Origin: Haliea sp963974125 | GTDB lineage: Bacteria > Pseudomonadota > Gammaproteobacteria > Pseudomonadales > Halieaceae | DNA: 64,000 nucleotides | Assembly: GCA_963974125.1 (NCBI GenBank) | Contig: CAXBCH010000011.1 | Span: 1 to 64,000, forward strand | Reading direction: 5' to 3' | Part shown: in pieces, positions 51,580-59,911 of the stretch | How the letters are laid out: the number at the start of each line of letters is the position of its first letter | Numbering within the stretch: position 1 is the stretch's first letter | The notes under the pieces: model-generated | What the model was told of the DNA's origin: nothing | Seen by the model: only the letters and a program-made list of their open reading frames with translations | Databases searched by the model: none | Made by a program: the position numbers and the translations under genes

Positions 51580-53436
51580 TCAGGCAGTCCCTTGTTGTTT
51601 TTTACAGGCGCAAGACGCCGCTTGCAGCAGCGCCGCCGGCACGGGTACCGGCACGGTCAGCAGCAACTGCGCATAGCCCTTGCCCTGCGGATCGGTGCGC
51701 AGGCTGGCGATACCGCCGCCGGCCAACACATCGTGCAGCAGGAAGTTCAGGGCGTGGCTGCCGGGCAGATAGAAACGCTGCACCGGCTGCGCCTGCCCGG
51801 GGCGCAGGAAGTGGGCGAAGAAAGCGGCCACCCGCGCTTCCGTCAGCGCCGCGGCAATCCAGGGCAGATACTCCGGCCGCCGTGCGATAACGCCGATATT
51901 GGCCTTGTCACCCTTGTCGCCACTGCGCCCGAAGGCCAGCTGCTCCAGCGGCACTTCCACCAGCACCGTATCCGCGTGCGGTGGCAACGGCAGCTGCGCA
52001 GGTGCTTGCGGGGCAGGCCCGGAAACTTGCGCCTCCACAAATGTCGCGGGCGCCCCTGCCACTTCCACGCTCAGCGCCAGCTCCGCCTTCGGCAACAGCA
52101 AAGAGAACAGGCGCACCACCGGCGAGGGCTTGGCCCGCGCCCCGGCAAAGCTGCACAGGCCCGGCGGCGCCGCCAGCGCAATCCCGGTCATCTCCTTCAG
52201 GAACAGGCCGACGCCGCGGGGGCTTGCGTGCTTCACCGCAATCTTGATATCCACTTCCCGCACATCACTGACCGCGGCGGCCGCGCCGAAATGTGATTCA
52301 ACGCCACTGATCTCGACGCTGGTTTCGCTGAGATCCGGCAGACCCTGCTCGCGCAACAGCGCCCGGGTACGGGCGAACACGCCCTCGGCAAACACTTCCG
52401 CCTTGCGCCGGGCATCGCGCCCGACCATGGTCCAGATATGGCCGGCGCGAAAGCCGTCGGCCCAGGTGAGGCTAACCTTGTAGTTCTCCGGCGCGCCGTG
52501 CCCGCGCGCCCCTGTCACCCGCACCCTATCCACGGCGGTCTGCTCCAGGGTCACAGTGGAGAAGTCGCAGCAGACGTCCGGCAGCAGATACGCCTGGGGA
52601 TCACCGATCTCGTACAGCATTTGCTCCGCCACCGTGCCCACGGTCACCGTGCCACCGGTACCGGCGGGTTTACCCACTTCGAAGGCGCCGTCGGCAGAGA
52701 CCGTCGCCAGCGGGTAGCCGGCGCTGGCCAGGGTATCAGCAACGGTTTCCCAGTCCGTGTAATTGCCACCGGTGGCCTGGGTACCGCACTCGAGGATGTG
52801 CCCGGCCAGACTGCCCTGGGCCAGGCGATCAAAGTCTTGCGGCTGCCAGCCAAAAGCGTGGATGCAGGCACCCAGGGTGACCGCGCTGTCGACACAGCGA
52901 CCGGTAATGACAATATCGGCACCCCGTCGCAGACACTCGGCAATGGGGAAAGCACCGAGATAGGTATTGGCGCTCGCCACCCGCTCAGGGTCCGGGAACG
53001 GCTCACCGGAAAACATTTCCCGGATCGCGCCCCCACCGCTGCGGTCGGCCAGCTCCTGCACCCGCGGCAGCAGATCGTCGCCGAGCACGGTCCCCACCAC
53101 CAGGTCCAGCCCCTGGTCAGCGATCAGCTTGCGCAAGGCCTCTGCACAGGCCCGCGGGTTGACGCCGCCGGCGTTGGCGATCACCTTCACCCCGCAGGCC
53201 GCAATCCGCTGCAGATTGGGCGCCATGGCAGCGCTGACAAAATCCGCGGCGTAACCCTGTTCCGGGTCCGCCGCCCTGGCCCGGGCCATGATCGACATGG
53301 TGACTTCCGCCAGATAGTCGTAGACCAGGTAATCCAGACCCTCCACCGCCAGCAGCTGCGGCGTTGCCAGAGCGGCGTCGCCCCAGTAGCCCGAGGCACC
53401 GCCGATGGTAATGGCCCCAGTTTTCGTGCCGGTCAT
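51580..53436 (-). CDS. atuA: acyclic terpene utilization protein AtuA (DUF1446)
   Basis: A 618-residue protein with the DUF1446/AtuA pattern: ITIGGASGYWGDA at the N-terminus, YDYLAEVTMSIMARAR, NAGGVNP and TGRCVDSAVTLG. A C-terminal part with AFGRSGDKGDKANIGV follows. Its biochemical role is unsettled, but it is required for growth on citronellol-type terpenes in Pseudomonas. It is the first gene of the atuA-C-E-F unit. It is preceded by a 118-bp spacer next to the AraC gene, where the unit's promoter should lie. Confidence 0.87.
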   Translation of the reverse strand: MTGTKTGAITIGGASGYWGDAALATPQLLAVEGLDYLVYDYLAEVTMSIMARARAADPEQGYAADFVSAAMAPNLQRIAACGVKVIANAGGVNPRACAEALRKLIADQGLDLVVGTVLGDDLLPRVQELADRSGGGAIREMFSGEPFPDPERVASANTYLGAFPIAECLRRGADIVITGRCVDSAVTLGACIHAFGWQPQDFDRLAQGSLAGHILECGTQATGGNYTDWETVADTLASAGYPLATVSADGAFEVGKPAGTGGTVTVGTVAEQMLYEIGDPQAYLLPDVCCDFSTVTLEQTAVDRVRVTGARGHGAPENYKVSLTWADGFRAGHIWTMVGRDARRKAEVFAEGVFARTRALLREQGLPDLSETSVEISGVESHFGAAAAVSDVREVDIKIAVKHASPRGVGLFLKEMTGIALAAPPGLCSFAGARAKPSPVVRLFSLLLPKAELALSVEVAGAPATFVEAQVSGPAPQAPAQLPLPPHADTVLVEVPLEQLAFGRSGDKGDKANIGVIARRPEYLPWIAAALTEARVAAFFAHFLRPGQAQPVQRFYLPGSHALNFLLHDVLAGGGIASLRTDPQGKGYAQLLLTVPVPVPAALLQAASCACKKQQGTA

Positions 53437-53554
53437 GCCCTGCCCTCTGTGCTGTTATTGTCCGCGCGCCCGCAGGCGTCGAACTGCAGATTACCCCCAC
53501 CGGCCAGCGCCTGCTTGTGCGAACTGGCTGGCGTCTGCGGGAACCGCTGGGCGC

Positions 53555-54340
53555 TCAGGCCTGAAGAGAGGGGTCTGTATGCACTGCCAGGCGCCGCGAG
53601 CCGGAAAAAATATCCCGGGGCCGCAAGCCGTAGATGCGTCTTATGGAATGGCTGAAATGCGTGGAGTCCGGGTAGCCTATCTGCAGCGCCACTTCGGTGA
53701 GGCTGCTGCCCCTGGCAACGTGGGCAAGCATGGCACGGGCGCGCTTCCAGGCACAGAAACTGCGGAAGGTCATGCCCACTTCATCGCGGAACAGGTGCAC
53801 GAAGCGAGAGAAGGACAGGCCGCAGGCCGCTGCATGATCTGCGGCGGTATGCTTGTCGCCGGGGTTGGCGGCAATGGTCTCCGCGGCGGCGGCAATGCGG
53901 GGATCCAGCGGCCGCGCCAGCAGATCGCCGCCAAAGAAATAGTGGTCGACCGCGCTGTCACTGCACTCCAGACTCTCTGATTGCCGGGCCCAGGAATGAA
54001 AAGCTGCCTGCAGGCGGCGGTGCTCGGGGGACCCATCCATACAGGCGGCTTCGAGAGCTGGTCGTGACAATCCCTCCGGCACCAGCTCCGGCTCAATCAC
54101 GATCAGGTCGATCACCCGCTCCGGCACTGAGATCGCAACGGGCATGTTGGCAGGCACCAGCGCAATGCGAGTGCTCTGCCGGGGGGCGTCACCAATACGG
54201 ATACTGAAGGGCTCTCCCGCTGTCGAGTAGATCGACAAGCCGCCGAGGGTTCGCTCCCGGGGCTGCCCCAGCAAGCCGCGGTACACCGTGCGCCCGCGGG
54301 TGATCATCATCGCCAGTTCTGGCGGCGGCGCTGCTGTCAC
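53555..54340 (-). CDS. AraC family transcriptional regulator
   Basis: A 261-residue regulator with an N-terminal ligand-type domain (about 1-150) and a C-terminal double helix-turn-helix (LSFSRFVHLFRDEVGMTFRSF, then SLTEVALQIGYPDSTHFSHSIRRIYGLRP). Its start overlaps the fadE stop by 4 bp, so it is cotranscribed with fadE and precedes atuA on the same strand. It may sense a terpene or fatty-acyl intermediate and control atu or fadE. That is inferred from position only. Confidence 0.88.
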   Translation of the reverse strand: MTAAPPPELAMMITRGRTVYRGLLGQPRERTLGGLSIYSTAGEPFSIRIGDAPRQSTRIALVPANMPVAISVPERVIDLIVIEPELVPEGLSRPALEAACMDGSPEHRRLQAAFHSWARQSESLECSDSAVDHYFFGGDLLARPLDPRIAAAAETIAANPGDKHTAADHAAACGLSFSRFVHLFRDEVGMTFRSFCAWKRARAMLAHVARGSSLTEVALQIGYPDSTHFSHSIRRIYGLRPRDIFSGSRRLAVHTDPSLQA

Positions 54341-56742
54341 AGCAGGGTTTCGAAGTGGTCGGTCAGCACGCAGTCGCGGCGACGGGCATCGTATTCGCGC
54401 AGCGGCTCCACATCCTCGCTGCGAATAATCTGCTTGTCCACGGCCGCCTGCAAGGCATCGTCCAGACTGTCGGCGTCCAACTCACCCTTGCTCCAGGCCC
54501 GCTGGAAGGCCTGGAACGGCTCGTCCACTCGCAGCAGCATCTGGTAGGCGGTCTCCACCCGGCCGACCGCGTCCTCGGGATCCTCGCTCACGTAGACATG
54601 GGTCGCCAGCATTGCGCGCACCGCATTGGGCTCCATGACCAGTGCACCCAGTTCGCGAATCTGGCGGTCATCCGGGGCCCGGAAAACCCGCCCCAGGGGC
54701 AGGCACAGGGCGCGCATGAGCAGGCCCAGGGCGCGCGGCTGGAAGTTGTCACAGTAGGCGAGCAAGGCCTGCTGGGCAGCGTACAGCGAGTTCTGCAGGG
54801 CGAAGGCCGCGTGCGCATCACCCTCCTTGCTGCGGGGCTGGGTGGCGTGGAATTTCAACAGGCTGCTGGCGATGAACAACTGGCTGTGGACGTCCCCCAG
54901 ACGCGCCGACAGCAACTCGCGGCGCTTGAGATCGCCGCCGAGGACGCCCAGGGCGACATCGGCACAGGTGGCCAGCGCCGCACTCAGGTGATTGATGCGC
55001 TGATACCAGCGGCGGCTGAAATCATCGGCACCCGAGGGTACCGGGCTGAAGCGCGCGGCACTGATCCCCAGCACCACCAGCCGCGCCAGGTTGCTGCTGA
55101 TATGGCCGAGGTGCTGCATGAAAAGCGGCTCGAATTCGCGCAGGCCCTGGTGGGTCTCCTCCGCCTGCAGGGTCTGCATCTCGTCGAACAGGTAGGGGTG
55201 GCAACGCATGGCCCCCTGGCCAAAAATCATCAGCGAGCGGGTGAGGATATTGGCGCCTTCAACCGTGATCGCCACCGGCAGGGCATGGTAGCCCGCGGCG
55301 AGGAAATTGCGCGGCCCGAGCTGGATGCCGCGGCCACCAACAACGTCCATGCCATGGTTGACCAGATTCCGCATCAACTCGGTGGCGTGGTATTTGGCCA
55401 TGGCGGTCATGACCGAGGGTGTACCGTCCTCCAGGCCCCGGGTGACCATCTGCCGCATTGCCTCCAGGGTATAGGCGCCAGAAGCAATCTCGGCGGTGGC
55501 TTCCTGGACGCCCTCGAACTTGCCCACTTCCATGTTGAACTGGCGGCGGATGCGGGCGTAGGCGCCCACCATCAGGTAGCACATTTCGCCGCTGGCGGTA
55601 GACAGGGCCGGCAGGGACACGCCGCGACCGGCGCCCAGACACTCGATCAGCATGCGCCAGCCCTTGCCGGCCATCTCCGGCCCGCCGATGATCCAGTCCA
55701 CCGGGATGAACACGTCCTCGCCCATGACCGGCCCGTTCATGAACGGCGCCCCCGGATTGTGGCGACGCCCGGTCTCCACTCCCGGGTGGTCGGCCGGCAG
55801 CAGGGCGCAGGTAATGCCGTAGTCGACCTTGTCCGGGTCGCCCAACAGACCCTCCGGGTCCCGCAGCTGGAACGCCAGCCCCACGACCGTGGCTACCGGG
55901 GCCAGGGTAATCCAGCGCTTGTGGAAGTTGAGCCGCAGGCCGATGACTTCCTCGCCCTCGAATTCCCCCTTGCAGACCAGCCCGATATCCGGGATGGCCC
56001 CCGCATCCGAGCCGACCTCGGGACCGGTGAGACCGAAACAGGGCAGTTCCGAGCCGTCCGCCAGGCCCGGCAGCCAGCGCTGCTTCTGTTCGTCAGTGCC
56101 ATACTTCACCAGCAGTTCGCCGGGGCCGAGAGAGTTGGGCACCATGGCAGTCACCGCCGCGGTGATCGAGCGGCTGGCGATCTTGCTCATGATGCGGCTC
56201 TGGGCGTAGGGGCTGAAATCCCGGCCGCCGAAGGACTCGGGAATGATCAGGCCGAAGAAGCCCTTCTGCCGCAGGTAGTCCCACACCTCCGGCGACAGGT
56301 CCTGGCGCTGGTGCACATCCCATTCGTCGATCATGGCGCAGAGCTCGTTGGTCTCGTTGTCGATGAACGCCTGCTCCTTGTCTGACAGCGCTGGCGGATG
56401 AATGGCGGCAAAGCGATGCCAGTCCGGCTTGCCGCTGAACAGGTCTTTCTCCCACCAGGTGGTGCCCGCCTCCAGGGCCTCGCGCTCGGTGCTGCTCATC
56501 GGGGGCATGGCCTTGCGCAGCATGGCGTACACCGGCGCCACCAGATAGCGGCGGCGCCACTCCTCGACATTGAGCAGGGCGATGACTGCCACAACCGGCA
56601 ACAGCACCAGCCACATGCCCCCGTGCAGCTGGGTCAGCAACAGCGCACCAACTCCCACCACCACAGAGCCGACCGGCAATGACGGGCGGTACCAGAGCAC
56701 CGCGATGACCAGGGCCAGGAAGAGCAGAATAGACAGCAACAT
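54337..56742 (-). CDS. fadE: acyl-CoA dehydrogenase FadE
   Basis: An 801-residue enzyme, close to E. coli FadE (814). Two N-terminal membrane segments (about 1-60) precede the dehydrogenase core: GFFGLIIPESFGGRDFSPYAQS, CFGLTGPEVGSDAG and the mid-domain substrate and FAD region. A long C-terminal helical domain (DUF1974-like) with the catalytic Glu region (EGANILTRSLMIFGQGAMRCHPY near 490) completes it. It catalyses the first oxidation step of beta-oxidation. It is coupled to the AraC gene. It could supply the dehydrogenase step missing from the atu unit here. Confidence 0.94.
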   Translation of the reverse strand: MLLSILLFLALVIAVLWYRPSLPVGSVVVGVGALLLTQLHGGMWLVLLPVVAVIALLNVEEWRRRYLVAPVYAMLRKAMPPMSSTEREALEAGTTWWEKDLFSGKPDWHRFAAIHPPALSDKEQAFIDNETNELCAMIDEWDVHQRQDLSPEVWDYLRQKGFFGLIIPESFGGRDFSPYAQSRIMSKIASRSITAAVTAMVPNSLGPGELLVKYGTDEQKQRWLPGLADGSELPCFGLTGPEVGSDAGAIPDIGLVCKGEFEGEEVIGLRLNFHKRWITLAPVATVVGLAFQLRDPEGLLGDPDKVDYGITCALLPADHPGVETGRRHNPGAPFMNGPVMGEDVFIPVDWIIGGPEMAGKGWRMLIECLGAGRGVSLPALSTASGEMCYLMVGAYARIRRQFNMEVGKFEGVQEATAEIASGAYTLEAMRQMVTRGLEDGTPSVMTAMAKYHATELMRNLVNHGMDVVGGRGIQLGPRNFLAAGYHALPVAITVEGANILTRSLMIFGQGAMRCHPYLFDEMQTLQAEETHQGLREFEPLFMQHLGHISSNLARLVVLGISAARFSPVPSGADDFSRRWYQRINHLSAALATCADVALGVLGGDLKRRELLSARLGDVHSQLFIASSLLKFHATQPRSKEGDAHAAFALQNSLYAAQQALLAYCDNFQPRALGLLMRALCLPLGRVFRAPDDRQIRELGALVMEPNAVRAMLATHVYVSEDPEDAVGRVETAYQMLLRVDEPFQAFQRAWSKGELDADSLDDALQAAVDKQIIRSEDVEPLREYDARRRDCVLTDHFETLL

Positions 56743-56970
56743 GACAGGTTTACCTCGCTGTGACGCTGCCGCAACGGCGCGCCCTTGTTTGAATCCACGG
56801 CTATAACCTTAGTCCATTACGGTGACCGCGCACAATGCGTTATACTACGGGTCCTTCGCTGGACCTCCACCAATAACAGCGCCGGACTCCGCACTCGCGG
56901 GCCGGTGACGCGAAAGCACAAGTCTGGACGATTGCCAACTCACCAATCCTGAAATTTCTGGAGGACTACC

Positions 56971-57552
56971 ATGGCTTTTGAACTGCCCGCCCTGCCCTAC
57001 CCCCGCGACGCACTGGCACCCCATATCTCCGAGGAGACGATCGACTATCACTACGGCAAGCACCACAATACCTACGTCGAGAAGCTGAACGGCATGATCC
57101 CGGGCACCGAATTCGAGGGCAAGTCGCTGGAGGAGATCATCAAGACGGCTTCCGGAGGCGTGTTCAACAATGCGGCCCAGGTCTGGAACCACAGCTTCTA
57201 CTGGGAATGCCTGAGCCCCAACGGCGGCGGTGCAGCCACCGGTGCCGTGGCCGCTGCCATCGACAAGGCCTTCGGCTCCTTCGCCGACTTCAAAAAGGAA
57301 TTCAGCGAAGCGGCTGCCGGCAATTTCGGCTCCGGCTGGACCTGGCTGGTCAAGAACGCTGACGGCAGCGTGGCCATCGTCAACACCAGCAACGCCGGGA
57401 CCCCGTTGACTGACAGCGCGGTGACACCGCTGCTGACCGTGGACGTGTGGGAGCACGCCTACTACATCGACTACCGCAATGCCCGTCCCAAGTACCTGGA
57501 GGCTTTCTGGGCGCTGGTGAACTGGGACTTCGTGAACAAGAATTTCGCCTGA
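56971..57552 (+). CDS. sodB: iron superoxide dismutase
   Basis: A 193-residue Fe-SOD of full length. Metal ligands are His27, His74, Asp158 and His162; Gln70 just before the second His is the Fe-type marker. GNFGSGWTWL and VDVWEHAYYIDY blocks are intact. A GGAG site precedes the ATG. A TATACT box (56841-56846) about 125 bp upstream is a possible -10. It dismutates superoxide in the cytoplasm. Confidence 0.97.
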   Translation: MAFELPALPYPRDALAPHISEETIDYHYGKHHNTYVEKLNGMIPGTEFEGKSLEEIIKTASGGVFNNAAQVWNHSFYWECLSPNGGGAATGAVAAAIDKAFGSFADFKKEFSEAAAGNFGSGWTWLVKNADGSVAIVNTSNAGTPLTDSAVTPLLTVDVWEHAYYIDYRNARPKYLEAFWALVNWDFVNKNFA

Positions 57553-57560
57553 GTCCCGAT

Positions 57561-57587
57561 GCCGGCGCGGATTTCTGCCGCGCCGGC
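57561..57587. terminator. bidirectional terminator hairpin between sodB and Lrp gene
   Basis: A perfect 10-bp inverted repeat (57561-57570 and 57578-57587) with a 7-base loop lies 8 bp after the sodB stop and 14 bp before the convergent Lrp stop. The flanks are pyrimidine- or purine-rich rather than pure T runs, so efficiency is uncertain. Confidence 0.6.
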
Positions 57588-57601
57588 CCTTCCTCCCCGC
57601 C

Positions 57602-58051
57602 CTACACCGGCAACACCGTGGTGGCCTTGATCTCCTCCATCACAAAGCTGGCGGACACATCGAACAGGTCCGCGGCGATCAATTGCTGGTAGAGTCGGTC
57701 ATAGTCCGGCATGTCGGCAACGACCGCTTTCAGCAAATAGTCGAGCTGCCCGCCCAGGCGATAGACCTCGAGCACACCCTCCACGCCCTGCACCACCTCC
57801 CGAAAGCGCTGCACCCAGGCCTCATTGTGTTGATTGGTGCGGATGGTGATAAACACCGTGAGTCCGAGCCCGACCCTGGCGGCATTGAGCAGGGTCACCC
57901 GCTGGCGGATCACTGCGTTCTGCTCCAGCTTTTGCAGCCGCCGCCAGCAGGCGGATTTGGAGATGCTCACCCGCTCGGCGAGGTCCGCCACCGACAGCGC
58001 GGCGTCAACCTGTAGCAGGCGCAACAATTGTTTGTCGGTCGAATCGAGCAT
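57602..58051 (-). CDS. Lrp/AsnC family transcriptional regulator
   Basis: A 149-residue regulator with an N-terminal helix-turn-helix (DKQLLRLLQVDAALSVADLAERV, SISKSACWRRLQKL) and a C-terminal RAM domain. ATG 58051 begins the DNA-binding domain; the frame is open 34 codons further without support. It is divergent from the class V aminotransferase-like gene (170-bp AT-rich spacer), its likely target. Confidence 0.93.
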   Translation of the reverse strand: MLDSTDKQLLRLLQVDAALSVADLAERVSISKSACWRRLQKLEQNAVIRQRVTLLNAARVGLGLTVFITIRTNQHNEAWVQRFREVVQGVEGVLEVYRLGGQLDYLLKAVVADMPDYDRLYQQLIAADLFDVSASFVMEEIKATTVLPV

Positions 58052-58221
58052 TCGTGCCTCCTGCACCCCTAAACGGAACGATAGTTCGGAATATAAAATT
58101 TTAATGAAACATTGTAGCGATATTATCAAACTTTTGAACACAATCAGGCACAATGTTTCGGCTCCCGGGCGCTAGAATTCTCATCCTGAAGCAACCGCAA
58201 TCCACCCCGGGAGCATTGCCC

Positions 58222-59895
58222 ATGAACCACCTGATCGAGCGGATACGCCAGGCCGTCATCGGCCAGCGCCAGCCCATCACCACGCCCTTCGGTGACAAGC
58301 CGCTGGTGTATGCGGACTACACCGCCTCCGGCCGCAGCCTGGACTTCATTGAGGACTACATCCGCGAACAGGTGCTGCCCTTCTACGCCAACACCCATAC
58401 CGAGACCTCATTTACCGGCGCCCATACCACGACCCTGCGGGAAGCGGCGCGCCAGCAGGTGCGCGCAGCCGTCAATGGCGGCAGCGAGGACAAGGTGATC
58501 TTTTGCGGTTCCGGGGCCACCGCCGCCATCAACAAACTGATCGATGTGCTGAATCTGCGCCTGCCGGCGGAACTGGATGCCCGTTGCCAGCTGTCGGCAC
58601 AGCTGCCCGAGGCCGAGCGACCAGTGGTCTTTATCGGCCCCTATGAGCACCACTCCAACGAACTGCCCTGGCGCGAGAGCATCGCCGAGCTGGAGGTCAT
58701 CCCCCTCGATACCCGGGGTGGCATCGACCAGCAGGCACTGGCATCCGCCCTGGGGCGGCACGCACATCGCTCCCTGCTGATTGGCAGCTTTTCCGCCGCA
58801 TCGAATGTCACCGGCATCAAGAGTGATGTGGCCGCCGTGACTCGCCTGCTGAAGGCGCACGGCGCCCTGGCGTTCTGGGACTACGCCGCCGCCGGCCCCT
58901 ACGTGGACATCGACATGAACGGCGATGACCCGCTGGACGCGGTGTTCCTGTCCCCGCACAAATTTGTCGGCGGCCCCGGTACACCGGGTATCCTGGTGGC
59001 CAAAAGCGCGCTGTTTCGCAACCGGGTGCCGGCCATGGTGGGCGGTGGCACGGTGACCTATGTGACCCCGGAGGACCACGTCTACAGCCGCGATATCGAG
59101 CGGCGCGAGGAAGGCGGCACGCCGGCCATCGTGGAATCCATTCGTGCAGGTCTGGTGTTTTCCCTGCAGCAGGCAGTGGGCACCGACACCATTCAAGCGA
59201 GGGAGTCAGCGCTGGCCGAGCGCGCCATGGCCCGGCTGCGGGCCTGCCCCAACATCGAGGTGCTCGGCAGTCACGCTGCTGCGCGCCTGCCGATATTCTC
59301 CCTGCGCTTTCGTCACGGCGAGCGCGACCTGCACTACGGTTTCGTGGTGGCGCTGCTCAACGACCTGTTCGGCATCCAGGCGCGCGGTGGCTGCTCCTGC
59401 GCGGGACCCTACGCCCATGCGCTGCTGGGCATGGACATGCGCTACAGCAAGCAGCTGGAAGCCGCGATCAGCGCGGGCAACAGCCTGCTGCGGCCGGGCT
59501 GGGTACGCCTGAACTTCAACTACTTTATCGATGAAGAGGAATTCGAGTATCTGCTGCGGGCACTGGAACTGGTGGCGGAACACGGCTGGCGGCTATTGCC
59601 CTGCTACCATGTGGACAGTACGGGCGGCGTCTGGCGCTTCCAGGGCCCCGAGACAGCGCGCCCCGATCCGCTCGCGGATCTCGCCTGGCTGGCGCGGCCG
59701 ACCGCGGTGCCGGCAAGCCAGACGCCGCTCTCGCTGCAGGCACAGCTTGAACTGGCGGTGCAGGAATTGACCCGGGAGCAACGCCACACCACGGCTTCAA
59801 CCCTGCAGTTGTCGCCCGCCCACGAACCTCTGCGCTGGTTTGTGCTGCCGCAGGAGGTGGTGCCCGCCGCCGCAGCCCCCGCGGTGAGTGCCTGA
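58222..59895 (+). CDS. aminotransferase class V / cysteine-desulfurase-like PLP enzyme
   Basis: A 557-residue PLP enzyme of fold type I. The N-terminal VYADYTASGRSL block, the pyridine-ring Asp in AFWDYAAAGPYVD, and Lys247 (SPHKFVGGPGTPG) for the Schiff base identify the class V family. A late RGGCSCAGPYAH carries a Cys in the position of desulfurase-type active sites. It is longer than typical SufS (about 400) because of a C-terminal extension of about 130 residues. The start is ATG 58222. The divergent Lrp regulator points to amino-acid-linked regulation; its real reaction is not known. Confidence 0.85.
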   Translation: MNHLIERIRQAVIGQRQPITTPFGDKPLVYADYTASGRSLDFIEDYIREQVLPFYANTHTETSFTGAHTTTLREAARQQVRAAVNGGSEDKVIFCGSGATAAINKLIDVLNLRLPAELDARCQLSAQLPEAERPVVFIGPYEHHSNELPWRESIAELEVIPLDTRGGIDQQALASALGRHAHRSLLIGSFSAASNVTGIKSDVAAVTRLLKAHGALAFWDYAAAGPYVDIDMNGDDPLDAVFLSPHKFVGGPGTPGILVAKSALFRNRVPAMVGGGTVTYVTPEDHVYSRDIERREEGGTPAIVESIRAGLVFSLQQAVGTDTIQARESALAERAMARLRACPNIEVLGSHAAARLPIFSLRFRHGERDLHYGFVVALLNDLFGIQARGGCSCAGPYAHALLGMDMRYSKQLEAAISAGNSLLRPGWVRLNFNYFIDEEEFEYLLRALELVAEHGWRLLPCYHVDSTGGVWRFQGPETARPDPLADLAWLARPTAVPASQTPLSLQAQLELAVQELTREQRHTTASTLQLSPAHEPLRWFVLPQEVVPAAAAPAVSA

Positions 59896-59911
59896 GTCGC
59901 CGGGCCGCATC

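Noticed and set aside
54355..56385. 676-codon plus-strand frame opposite fadE
   Set aside because: It is antisense to a full-length FadE and shows only shadow composition.
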